A stretch of 64,000 nucleotides of DNA, taken from the NCBI GenBank assembly GCA_016938135.1, contig JAFGVD010000015.1, positions 1 to 64,000 on the forward strand, written 5' to 3'. Each line of letters opens with the position of its first letter. Position 1 is the first letter of the stretch. Of this stretch, positions 55,534 to 64,000 are shown piece after piece. This DNA comes from Coriobacteriia bacterium. GTDB lineage: Bacteria > Actinomycetota > Coriobacteriia > Anaerosomatales > Anaerosomataceae. A program made the position numbers and the translations under genes. Under the pieces are notes generated by a model. The model had not been told where the DNA came from. It ran no database searches and was given only the letters and a program-made list of their open reading frames with translations.

Positions 55534-56171
55534 CGCTCCCCGCCTTGAGCCAGGTAGAACGAGAGTATCTGCAGATCCGTGGACATACAGACCTGCCGCA
55601 CGGCCACGTCATCAGGGACCTGGAGACGCACGGGTGCAAGGTTGAGGATCGCTTTGATGCCTGCACCCACCACGCGGTCCACCAGCGCCTGGGTCTCAGC
55701 GGCAGGCGTGGCCATGATCACGATCTCCACGCCCTCCTCGGCAAGTCCCGCGTCAAGTTCGTCTACCGACCTGATCGTCACGCCGTCAGCATCCGTCCCG
55801 ATCTTATCGGGACTCGCGTCGAACACCGCCACGATGTCAAACCCTCTGTCCGAGAAACCGGTGTAGCTCTTAAGGGCGCCGCCAAGGCGTCCGTAGCCCA
55901 CGATGGCAGCGCGGCGAAGCTCGGATACGCCAAGCGACTTGGAGACGTGCGCGATAAGCGCCTCGACGTCGTAGCCGATGCCACGCGTTCCAAGCTCACC
56001 GAGATATGACAGATCCTTGCGCACCTGCGCGGCGTTGGTTCCCACCATCTCGGCGATCTCCACCGAGCTGATGACCGGCTTGCGATCTTGCTGCGCCTGA
56101 AGCAGGCAGCGCAGATAGACGGGCAGCCTTTGGATCGTTGTCTCAGGTATTTGCGTGCGTTCCATCATCAC
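55530..56171 (-). CDS. rex: Redox-sensing transcriptional repressor Rex
   Basis: RKDLSYLGELGTRGIGYDVEALIAHVSKSLGV, AAIVGYGRLGGALKSYTGF, NLAPVRLQVPDDVAVRQVCMSTDLQILSFYLAQ. Confidence 0.95.
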   Translation of the reverse strand: MMMERTQIPETTIQRLPVYLRCLLQAQQDRKPVISSVEIAEMVGTNAAQVRKDLSYLGELGTRGIGYDVEALIAHVSKSLGVSELRRAAIVGYGRLGGALKSYTGFSDRGFDIVAVFDASPDKIGTDADGVTIRSVDELDAGLAEEGVEIVIMATPAAETQALVDRVVGAGIKAILNLAPVRLQVPDDVAVRQVCMSTDLQILSFYLAQGGER

Positions 56172-56195
56172 TCTCCTGGTTGAGCAAGAACCATG

Positions 56196-58331
56196 CTACT
56201 CGCTGGTGGTCTGGACAGATTGACTCGCCTCAAGCGAGGTTATCAGCTCAATAAGATCGGTCCGGGCGGGCGACACCGCCACAACGCTGCTATACGCATC
56301 TATCGCATCTTGCGTGCGACCTGCAAGGCGGTATGCGTCGCCCAGGATCGCCCGGATCTCCACATAGTTGGGATCAAGCTCGGCGCCGAACTCGGCATGC
56401 TCTATCGCGGCGTCGTAGTCCCCGACATTCATGTAAGCGATGGCCAACTGCAGACGTATCGCCGGTCCGTATTGCTCGACTTCAACACCTGCAAGACCTA
56501 CCCCCACCGCCGAAGAGGCGTACTTGAAATCGAGGTAGTAAGAAGCCTGGTTATAGAGGTTGGCGAGGAACACGTAGTTGTCATACTCCATGGGCGTGAA
56601 GGCTATAGCATCTTTGTACGCCGCCTCCGCCTGCATGAACTGCCCCTCCGTGGTGGAGTACAGCTCGGAGTACGTGGGATCTGCAGGGTCGACCTGCAGC
56701 AGCTGCGCCGCACTTGTCAAGAACATGTCCTTCCACGCCACGCCCAGCTCGGAGACGTACATGTCGTTGTATGGATTCAGTCTCAGGGCCGTCTCCACAT
56801 TGGCAACCCGCTCCAGGCCACTGGAGCCGATGCGCGCCTTCAGATAAGCGTTGTCGGCTGCGATATAGCGCATGTTGCCGTAGGACCCGAAAACCACGAT
56901 GACTGCTACAGGAAGCAAGGCGACTACGTTGAGTGATGGGGCTGAGAACTCCCTGCTCTTGGCCATGGGAGAGACGATCATGCCAAGCGAGAGCCACAAA
57001 AACACGGTTGAACCCGTCACGGACAACCCGAACAGGAGGTGTACCAGGTAGCCCAGAACGGCTGCCCAGAAGCCCACGAGCACGAAGCGTTCCGTGCCCT
57101 TGCCGCGCATGAACACATGCTTGGCCGATGTCGCCAGCGCGTAGCCGAACAGCCCGTAGAAGAGCAGTGCCCCGGGGATGCCAATCGCCGAAGCCAGCTG
57201 AAGCGGATAGTTGTGAACGTTGTCCGCTACCGAAAGGTAGCCAGCATCAGCCACGTACTCGGCAGGCTTGAACTTGGGGAACAGCAACCGGAAGGTGTCC
57301 GGACCCCAGCCAAACAAGGGTCGCTCGGCAGTAGCAGAAAGCGCCGCGTCCCATATCTCGAATCTGGTACGAGCACTCCCCTCCCCGAACTGGAAGATGG
57401 AACTGAGCCGCGCCCAGAAGTTCATGACATCGGATTCGGCGGTCAGGCTTCGCAATACCGCAAACACTGCGGCCGCGCCACCCACGCCGACGAACGACCA
57501 ATCGATGGCAGTGGGACGGTGGCGTACCCTGAACGCCGCGTATACCACGACGAGCAGCGCGACAAAGCCGCCGATCCACGCGCCGCGCACGAACGACACC
57601 AACAGGGTGAAGCCGGTCATGACAAAGATCGCCCAGTACGCGATGCGCCACGATTCGTCTGTCTCGGAAAGCGCAAGGCCGAGAGACACAGCCAACGGGA
57701 AGATGAGATACCCGCCAAGCAAGTCAGGGTTGCCGAAGAAGGAGAAAGCACGATTTGCCTCGAAGGGAAGCGACTGCCACTGGATGGGGTCAAGACCCAG
57801 GTACTGCAGCAGGCCGTAGAAGCTCACGATGGCGCCGGATATCACGAGGGTCCTGCCCAACGAGCGCATCCGCGCGGGAGTACTCACAAGCTGGAGCGTC
57901 AGGAAGAACACCGACGCATAGGTGATAAACGACAGCAGCCCCTCATAGCGGCGGTACTTTCCGAACACCGCGGTGGCGGGATGGACGGAGAGCACGGTGG
58001 CGATCCCCACCCAGACCAGGAACGCCAGAACGAGCCAACCCGCACGCGTGAAGCGGACGCGGCCCCCGCGATACAGCAGGCCCACCAACCACGCGCCCAG
58101 GCCGATAAGAACGAGCCCGCGCTGAAGGAACACTTTCACGATGTCGAACTGGTCGTAAGTGAGCGGCACCTGTTGCGTACCGAAGATGGACGGGTTGGTG
58201 ATGGCTATCGGCACGAGGAACACGAGGAGGTGGAGGCAGACCCACGCGACTCGCTCATACGTGGTCATCACTTCTCGGACGGCCTGTCCGCGAACCGGCG
58301 GTACAGGTCGCTTTGCTTGCTTCTTTCCCAC
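56196..58331 (-). CDS. O-antigen ligase/polymerase (Wzy/WaaL-like) with C-terminal TPR region
   Basis: Multi-TM; LFGWGPDTFRLLFPKF, AHNYPLQ-like VADNVHNYPLQLASAIGIPG; TPR tail IEHAEFGAELDPNYVEIRAILGDAYRLAG. Confidence 0.87.
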   Translation of the reverse strand: MGKKQAKRPVPPVRGQAVREVMTTYERVAWVCLHLLVFLVPIAITNPSIFGTQQVPLTYDQFDIVKVFLQRGLVLIGLGAWLVGLLYRGGRVRFTRAGWLVLAFLVWVGIATVLSVHPATAVFGKYRRYEGLLSFITYASVFFLTLQLVSTPARMRSLGRTLVISGAIVSFYGLLQYLGLDPIQWQSLPFEANRAFSFFGNPDLLGGYLIFPLAVSLGLALSETDESWRIAYWAIFVMTGFTLLVSFVRGAWIGGFVALLVVVYAAFRVRHRPTAIDWSFVGVGGAAAVFAVLRSLTAESDVMNFWARLSSIFQFGEGSARTRFEIWDAALSATAERPLFGWGPDTFRLLFPKFKPAEYVADAGYLSVADNVHNYPLQLASAIGIPGALLFYGLFGYALATSAKHVFMRGKGTERFVLVGFWAAVLGYLVHLLFGLSVTGSTVFLWLSLGMIVSPMAKSREFSAPSLNVVALLPVAVIVVFGSYGNMRYIAADNAYLKARIGSSGLERVANVETALRLNPYNDMYVSELGVAWKDMFLTSAAQLLQVDPADPTYSELYSTTEGQFMQAEAAYKDAIAFTPMEYDNYVFLANLYNQASYYLDFKYASSAVGVGLAGVEVEQYGPAIRLQLAIAYMNVGDYDAAIEHAEFGAELDPNYVEIRAILGDAYRLAGRTQDAIDAYSSVVAVSPARTDLIELITSLEASQSVQTTSE

Positions 58332-58339
58332 ATCTCCTC

Positions 58340-59701
58340 CTAGCGAGCGCCGCGACCGGTGAGCACCACGCGCACGGTCTCGGCGAGTATCTGCACGTCC
58401 ATGAGCAGGTTCTGATGATACATGTAGATGAGGTCGTACTTGAGTTTGCGTTCAGGTGTTGTTGCGTACGAACCGCTGACCTGGGCAAGCCCGGTGGCTC
58501 CCGGCTTCACGCGAAAGCGTTCCCGGTAGGAGGGAACCTCAAGCAGCAGCCGGTCAACGAACTCCGGACGCTCGGGCCGCGGACCCACGAAACTCATGTC
58601 GCCGATGAAGATATTGAGCAGCTGTGGGAACTCGTCTATGCGGTAGCGGCGCAGGAAATGACCCAGCCGGGTGATGCGCGGATCGTCGAGTGCGGCCAGC
58701 ACCGCGCCCGTGTCTTTCTCGGCATCCCTCACCATGGTGCGGAACTTGATGATCCGAAACCGCCCAAGGTCTTTGCCGACGCGCTCTTGCGTGAAGAACA
58801 CCGGGCGACCCATGCTCACCAAGATCGCAAGGATCGCAAGCAGCAGGAGCGGGCTCAACAGCACGAGCAGGAGCAGCGACAAGACGATGTCCAGCACCCT
58901 TTTTGCCGAGACGAACCACGCCGGTGCACCGGAACGCGTGATGTCCATCAGCGGGATGTCGCTCACCGTGCTGTCCACGGTGCCGATGAAGATCTCGTAG
59001 AGCTCCGGGACGATCTCCAGACGCACGTGGCTGGCAAGCGCCATCTGCTCGATGGACTCGCGGCGTGCCGTGGGTGAGGCGATGATGACGCGGTTCGCCT
59101 CGAAGCGGTCCACGACCTCGGTGAGGTCGTGGACGATGCCGACAACGGGAACCGGTCCCGCGTCGGGTTCAGGCGAGAACGAGGCGTCGTCGGCAAGCAG
59201 CCCTACAACGCGGTAGCCCCACTCTCCCCTCTCGGCCAGCTCTGCGGCCAACTCACGCGCCACGGCGTCGGTGCCCACGATCAGGACGCGCTGCTCGGGC
59301 CACTGGATGGGCGTGAAGCGCAACACCACGAGGCGCCAGCCCATCAGGGCGACCAACTCGAAGACCCATGCGAGAACGATCACCAGACGGCTGAAGGAGA
59401 AGAAGCGAGGACCCGCGAAGAAGGCGACCGCCGCGATCAGGACCGTGCCGAGGGTGATGGCTTGTAGCACCGCACGGGCCACGCTCCATGCGCCCTCGGT
59501 GCGCTCCGGCTCGTAGAGTCCGTAGATGTAGCCAGAGACCAGGAAGATCACGGTGATCAGCGGCCACAGCGCCGCATATGCGCTGAAGTTGAACTGGGGG
59601 AGCTCACCGGAGAAACGCACGAAGAACGCACCGATGATGGCGGCGTTGACCAGCACACCATCCAGCACGACCGACAGGGCTATGAAGCGATTACGCTGCA
59701 T
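58340..59701 (-). CDS. Polyprenyl glycosylphosphotransferase (sugar transferase)
   Basis: RVLDIVLSLLLLVLLSPLLLLAILAILVSMGRPVFFTQERVGKDLGRFRIIKFRTM, VKPGATGLAQVSG. Confidence 0.93.
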   Translation of the reverse strand: MQRNRFIALSVVLDGVLVNAAIIGAFFVRFSGELPQFNFSAYAALWPLITVIFLVSGYIYGLYEPERTEGAWSVARAVLQAITLGTVLIAAVAFFAGPRFFSFSRLVIVLAWVFELVALMGWRLVVLRFTPIQWPEQRVLIVGTDAVARELAAELAERGEWGYRVVGLLADDASFSPEPDAGPVPVVGIVHDLTEVVDRFEANRVIIASPTARRESIEQMALASHVRLEIVPELYEIFIGTVDSTVSDIPLMDITRSGAPAWFVSAKRVLDIVLSLLLLVLLSPLLLLAILAILVSMGRPVFFTQERVGKDLGRFRIIKFRTMVRDAEKDTGAVLAALDDPRITRLGHFLRRYRIDEFPQLLNIFIGDMSFVGPRPERPEFVDRLLLEVPSYRERFRVKPGATGLAQVSGSYATTPERKLKYDLIYMYHQNLLMDVQILAETVRVVLTGRGAR

Positions 59702-60831
59702 CAGGCGACTCCAATCGCCTCATCGTAGACTGCCAGCGTCTGTTCGACCATGCGGTCGATCGTGAAATCAGCACGCGCCCGCTCTCTGGCTTGCCTGCCG
59801 AGACGATCCCGAAGCGCATCATCGGTCACCAAACGGCGCAAGGCATCGGCAAGCTCTTGCACGCTGCCCGGCGTGACGGTGAGGCCCGTGACGCCATCGG
59901 GGTTCGCAAAAGGGACCCCGGTGGTGAGTCGGGTGGAGACGACAGGCGTGCCGGATGCATGAGCCTCAAGCTGCACGAGCCCGAACGCCTCGGAGCGCGC
60001 GACCGAAGGGAGGCAGAACACGTCCGCCGCGTTGAACCACGCCACAAGCTCCTCAGAGGCTAGCGTGGGCAACATCAGCACGCGATCTTGCATGCCGAGA
60101 GAAGCGATGCGCGTGCGCAGCTGCGCCTCAAGCGGGCCTGACCCGACGATCACGAGGTCAGCGTCCACAGACGCCATGGCCTCCACGAGGACATCGACTC
60201 CCTTGTAGTAGACGAGCCTACCCACGAACAGCACGACCGGTCGCACGTGCGCCGCGCGGATATCGGCCGCGCGCGCCGCCTGCTCACCGGCAAGATCGAA
60301 GCGGTCAACATCGATGCCGAAAGGCACCACCCGGCACTTCTCGGCTAGAGGGGCGAGAAAGGGGCTGTGCTCCACCATGTCGGGCGAGCTGGCGATGATG
60401 AGATCGACGCGGTCCAGCACGCGTCTGAGCAGCGGAGCATACGCAGCGAGCATCGCCTTCTGCCGCACGATGTCGCTGTGATACGTCATGACTGTGGGGA
60501 TGTCCGAGTTAGCGGCGAGCCAGCTCACCTCACCCCACGGATACGGAAAATGCAGGTGCAGCAAATCCGCAGGCGTGTCGCGGTCCGCCTGCTCCCGGAT
60601 GGCTTTGCGCATGCCCAGCGCCACAGGCGTGGAAGCATACGCGAACGCGCGACCCAGGCGGTGGACCGCCACCCCATCGACTTGCTCATCGAGCGTGCGG
60701 GGCGACTCGTTGGCCACCACGGCACGCACGTCGTGACCCCGCTTTGCCAACGCCGTGGCGAGGTCATGCATGTGATATTCGATTCCGCCCAGGTGCGGCG
60801 GATAGTACTTGTTGACCATCGTCACGCGCAT
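59701..60831 (-). CDS. Glycosyltransferase family 4
   Basis: YYPPHLGGIEYHMHDLATALAKRGHDV, VVLFVGRLVYYKGVDVLVEAM, PSVARSEAFGLVQLEAHASGTPVV. Confidence 0.93.
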   Translation of the reverse strand: MRVTMVNKYYPPHLGGIEYHMHDLATALAKRGHDVRAVVANESPRTLDEQVDGVAVHRLGRAFAYASTPVALGMRKAIREQADRDTPADLLHLHFPYPWGEVSWLAANSDIPTVMTYHSDIVRQKAMLAAYAPLLRRVLDRVDLIIASSPDMVEHSPFLAPLAEKCRVVPFGIDVDRFDLAGEQAARAADIRAAHVRPVVLFVGRLVYYKGVDVLVEAMASVDADLVIVGSGPLEAQLRTRIASLGMQDRVLMLPTLASEELVAWFNAADVFCLPSVARSEAFGLVQLEAHASGTPVVSTRLTTGVPFANPDGVTGLTVTPGSVQELADALRRLVTDDALRDRLGRQARERARADFTIDRMVEQTLAVYDEAIGVA

Positions 60832-60856
60832 CGCGTGGGGCCTTCCGATAGCGGGT

Positions 60857-62254
60857 TCACTCGCCCGTCACGAGCAGCTTGCCTGCATCTAGCAAGTCAT
60901 CTACCACTCCGGCCGATGATGCCTCCGCATACACCCGCACGAGGGGCTCTGTCCCCGATGTACGAAGCAGCAGCCAGGCATCATCAGGCAGGAGGAACTT
61001 CACACCATCGGCCCGCACGATGTCCTGGACCTCAAGTCCGGCGAGCGACTCAGGCGCCAGTGAAGGCATGCGCTTGACGAACGCGTCTTTGACCGCGGGG
61101 TCAAGACGCATGTCCACGCGCAGGTACTCCATGGGCCCCGTGACCTTGAGCAGGTCCTCGACCAGCTCGGCAAGACCCTGCCCGCGCTGGCCCATCATCT
61201 CGGCAAGCAACAAGGCCATCAGCAGACCATCGCGCTCACGGACGTGCGCAGGGATGCCGATGCCGCCGGACTCCTCGCCGCCGATAAGGACGTCGCCTGC
61301 CACCATCTCCTCGTATATCCACTTGAATCCGACAGGCGTGGTGACCACATCAAGACCGAGAGCGGTCCCCAGTCGATCGACCAGCACCGAGGTGGAAAGC
61401 GTCTTGACGACCCTGCCGGTGAGTCCCCGGTCTTCGACGAGGTGACGGGTGATCAGCGCCAGGATGCGGTGCGGGTTCACGAACGCGCCGTTTCGATCGG
61501 CCGCACCGATGCGATCCGCATCGCCGTCGGTGATGAACGCGGCGTCGAGACCCTCACGCTTCACGAGCTCGCGCACCTCATCGATGTGCGGGGGGATCGG
61601 CTCGGGGTGAAGGCCGCCGAAGCCGGGATTGAGCTCATGGTGTATCTCGGTCACCTCAACGCCGAAGGAGCGCAGCGTTTGCGCCAGATAGCCCTGGCCG
61701 GCCCCGTAGAGCGGGTCGACCGCGACACGCAGGCCCGCTTTGGCGATAGCGTCGCCGTCAACGAACGTGCCAAGAGCCGAGAGGTACGGGGTCACGAGGT
61801 CGACCACCTCGTACTCGCCGCGGGCGACGGGTGGCTCGTCTGCGAGGGCGGCCTCCACACGCCTCGTGAACGACACCGGAGACGCGCCTCCATCGGCCAT
61901 GCGCAGCTTGAAGCCCAGATAGGGCGCCGGATTGTGACTGGCCGTCAGCATCACGCCGCCTACGGCGTCCTCGTCCTGCGCGACCGACCAGCACAGACCG
62001 GGCGTTGGCAGGTACCGGTCGCTAACCTGCACGCGCAGGCCGTGTGATGCGAGGACCTCGGCGGCCGCGCGGGCAAAGCTGCCCGCCTCGAATCGCGTGT
62101 CATGACCGACGATCACCAGACCGCCGGGTGCGTCAGCAGCGAACACGCGACCCGCCGCGTCAGCCACTCTGCGAAGACTGTCATACGTGAAGTCCTCGGC
62201 GATAACCGCACGCCATCCGTCAGTCCCGAAGTGGATATCAGTTGTGCCGGCCAT
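60857..62254 (-). CDS. Phosphoglucomutase/phosphomannomutase
   Basis: HFGTDGWRAVIAEDFTYDSLRRVADA, MLTASHNPAPYLGFK, DGDADRIGAADRNG, GGEESGGIG. Confidence 0.93.
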   Translation of the reverse strand: MAGTTDIHFGTDGWRAVIAEDFTYDSLRRVADAAGRVFAADAPGGLVIVGHDTRFEAGSFARAAAEVLASHGLRVQVSDRYLPTPGLCWSVAQDEDAVGGVMLTASHNPAPYLGFKLRMADGGASPVSFTRRVEAALADEPPVARGEYEVVDLVTPYLSALGTFVDGDAIAKAGLRVAVDPLYGAGQGYLAQTLRSFGVEVTEIHHELNPGFGGLHPEPIPPHIDEVRELVKREGLDAAFITDGDADRIGAADRNGAFVNPHRILALITRHLVEDRGLTGRVVKTLSTSVLVDRLGTALGLDVVTTPVGFKWIYEEMVAGDVLIGGEESGGIGIPAHVRERDGLLMALLLAEMMGQRGQGLAELVEDLLKVTGPMEYLRVDMRLDPAVKDAFVKRMPSLAPESLAGLEVQDIVRADGVKFLLPDDAWLLLRTSGTEPLVRVYAEASSAGVVDDLLDAGKLLVTGE

Positions 62255-62342
62255 GAGTCCCCCACCCTTCATACGCACGCTGTGCGTGACGTGTCCAAAT
62301 CCATTCTGCCCTATCGCTCGCTTCAGACAAACCGCGCGGGCC

Positions 62343-62939
62343 CTACTCGCTGATGAGCCGCCTGTATACCGCAAGGTGCTGCTCCACGCTCGCCAGCAAG
62401 TCCTCCGCGCCGGCCGCCGGCGGGTCGAGCAAGACCAGGTCCTGAGGTATGCCCGCCGCCAGTGCCTGCTGTACGAGTCCTTCGCTCTCGGCGAAAACGA
62501 GCCTGGCCCGCCCAAGACCAAGAGCGGCAAAACGATTGCCCAGGATGGAAAGCGTGCGCCGTAGTCCGCCGCCGGTCACAAGTCGAAGAGTGTGCGCGAC
62601 GCGCACCGTCTTCACCCGGCGTGCGGCCCAGCGCAATAGCAGGTCGGCCTCGGCTCCCGTGGAGTGCGCGACCGACGGCTGATAGCGCTTGAGGTACTTG
62701 CGGAGTCGTGAACGCGTACGGACGACGTTCCACTTGTCGAGCATATAGGGGTCGACCTGGAAGCCGAGTTCACGAGCACGCTCGACGATTTCGGTGTTCA
62801 GCGGAGCAAGGAACCGTACCGTCGCACCACGGGCGACCAGCGCCTCCATAAGCGCAAACCACCGGTCCTCGACGCCGCCAGGCTCAAAGGTGTCTTGCGT
62901 GGAGATGAACAAGAAAGTAGCGCGCTGCCATCCTCTCAT
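62343..62939 (-). CDS. Short glycosyltransferase-like protein (N-terminal acceptor-type domain only)
   Basis: FLFISTQDTFEPGGVEDRWFALMEALVARGATVRFLAPL...VAHSTGAEADLLLRWAARRVKTVRVAHTLRLV. Confidence 0.55.
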   Translation of the reverse strand: MRGWQRATFLFISTQDTFEPGGVEDRWFALMEALVARGATVRFLAPLNTEIVERARELGFQVDPYMLDKWNVVRTRSRLRKYLKRYQPSVAHSTGAEADLLLRWAARRVKTVRVAHTLRLVTGGGLRRTLSILGNRFAALGLGRARLVFAESEGLVQQALAAGIPQDLVLLDPPAAGAEDLLASVEQHLAVYRRLISE

Positions 62940-63116
62940 CCCGACACCTCCTTGATGACGCTCGGCACACCGATTACAGGCAACGATACGTTGATCACGC
63001 GTGCTCTCCACTGAACCCGGCCAATACTAGCACGCGCCCTTTCGAGTGGCCGAGGGACAGCTCAGGTCGAGTATACTGTGCTCGGTGCTACCGGACCCTG
63101 AACAGGACACGTGGTC

Positions 63117-64000
63117 GTGTTGGCGAGAGTCATCGAACTCATCAACGAGTATCTGAAGATCAACGCCATCCGGCGAATGTTCTCTATGGTCAACATCCGC
63201 AAGTCGGAGATTCTCGGACTCGTAGGGCTCGCGGCGTTGTTCGCAGTCTTCGAGGGAGTCGGGCTCTCCATGCTGCTGCCGATACTCCAGTACGCCGAGA
63301 GTGGCGAGACGGCTATCACCACCGGCTCAGGCGTGATCTGGTCGAGCGCTGCAAACATCCTTCGTGCGCTGAACCTACCGGTGACCCTTGTGGTGTTGCT
63401 GCTCCTGGCGTTCATCCCGATCCTCTTGCGTCAGGTCGTGTACTACTTCAATGCATGGTATTCGGCGATCGTGGCGAACCGCATCGGCGTGCGCATGCGC
63501 GTGAACACGCTGAACGCCGTTCTTGATGCCGACCCCTCGTTCTTCGATCGCCAGCCCGTCGGTCATCTGGTAGGCATCGCAGTCACGCAGACCGAGGCTG
63601 CCGGCGAAGCGGTCCTGTGGGTGGTCAAGCAACTCTCAGTGTCCCTTCTGATGCTGCTCTACGTCGCGATCATGATCGCGCTCTCGGTCCCCCTGACCGG
63701 TATCACGGTCGTTTTCGCCCTACTGGTCGCAGTCGTGGTCAAGCACAGTATCACGCGCATCCGTGATTTCGGCATCGACGCCGCAGATGTGAACCAGAGG
63801 ATGATGGCAAAGATCGTCGAGCGATTCGGTCTGATGAGGCTTGTGAAGATGCGCGACCAAAAGACCCTCGAATCGCGGCGCATCGAAGAGTACTCCGAGA
63901 CGATGAGGGACATCCGGGTGAAGCAGGCTCGCCTCGGCGCAAGCGTGGAGGTCTATGCTGACCCGCTACTGATGCTCTCGGTGTTCGTCACCCTGTACAT
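63117..64000 (+). CDS. ABC transporter with N-terminal exporter TM domain (3' end beyond window)
   Basis: Plus-strand translation VLARVIELINEYLKINAIRRMFSMVNIRKSEILGLVGLAALFAVFEGVGLSMLLPILQ...; open at right edge; GTG start tentative. Confidence 0.75.
   Translation, partial: MLARVIELINEYLKINAIRRMFSMVNIRKSEILGLVGLAALFAVFEGVGLSMLLPILQYAESGETAITTGSGVIWSSAANILRALNLPVTLVVLLLLAFIPILLRQVVYYFNAWYSAIVANRIGVRMRVNTLNAVLDADPSFFDRQPVGHLVGIAVTQTEAAGEAVLWVVKQLSVSLLMLLYVAIMIALSVPLTGITVVFALLVAVVVKHSITRIRDFGIDAADVNQRMMAKIVERFGLMRLVKMRDQKTLESRRIEEYSETMRDIRVKQARLGASVEVYADPLLMLSVFVTLY

Noticed and set aside
57039-58343. 434-aa plus-strand ORF opposite the O-antigen ligase
   Set aside because: Charged, low-hydrophobicity antisense frame; same explanation for 12372..13544, 24988..26109, 23305..24702 and 8224..9132.
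1-64000. Mobile elements, prophage, CRISPR arrays or rRNA
   Set aside because: No transposase, integrase, att-like repeats, cas genes, repeat-spacer arrays or rRNA sequence were recognised.

Overview
High-GC, gene-dense bacterial chromosome segment. Gene content suggests Actinomycetota, probably a deep Coriobacteriia-type anaerobe (inference; taxonomy not tested). Nearly everything is on the minus strand. The left ~36 kb is mostly housekeeping: hom (partial), lysA, argS, rlmH, an HtrA protease, an 11-gene nuoA-D/H-N complex I operon without nuoEFG, tRNA-Thr(CGU), ricT, holB, tmk, a class I fumarase split around an MFS gene, mdh, an archaeal-looking topA, hypAB, tatBC, two divergent STAS proteins, rseC, an amidohydrolase, menG, a radical SAM gene and a rex-like gene. 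The most interesting part is ~36.6-56.2 kb, which reads as an extracellular-electron-transfer locus. It contains System II cytochrome c maturation (resB/ccsB) coupled to three unknown small genes and a ~1780-aa cytochrome with 19 CxxCH motifs. It also has two tandem NapC-like 12-heme cytochromes, a 15-heme membrane-anchored cytochrome, and a small secreted hexaheme cytochrome with exactly six extra His and an OmcS-like layout (candidate nanowire subunit). NHL-propeller/TPR/multiheme-cytochrome modules are repeated, and a rex gene overlaps the first of them. Two near-identical palindromes (TGTGAATnGnnTCACA) sit upstream of two of the cytochrome genes and are candidate Rex or CRP/FNR operators. 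An exopolysaccharide cluster and a partial ABC transporter follow to the right edge.
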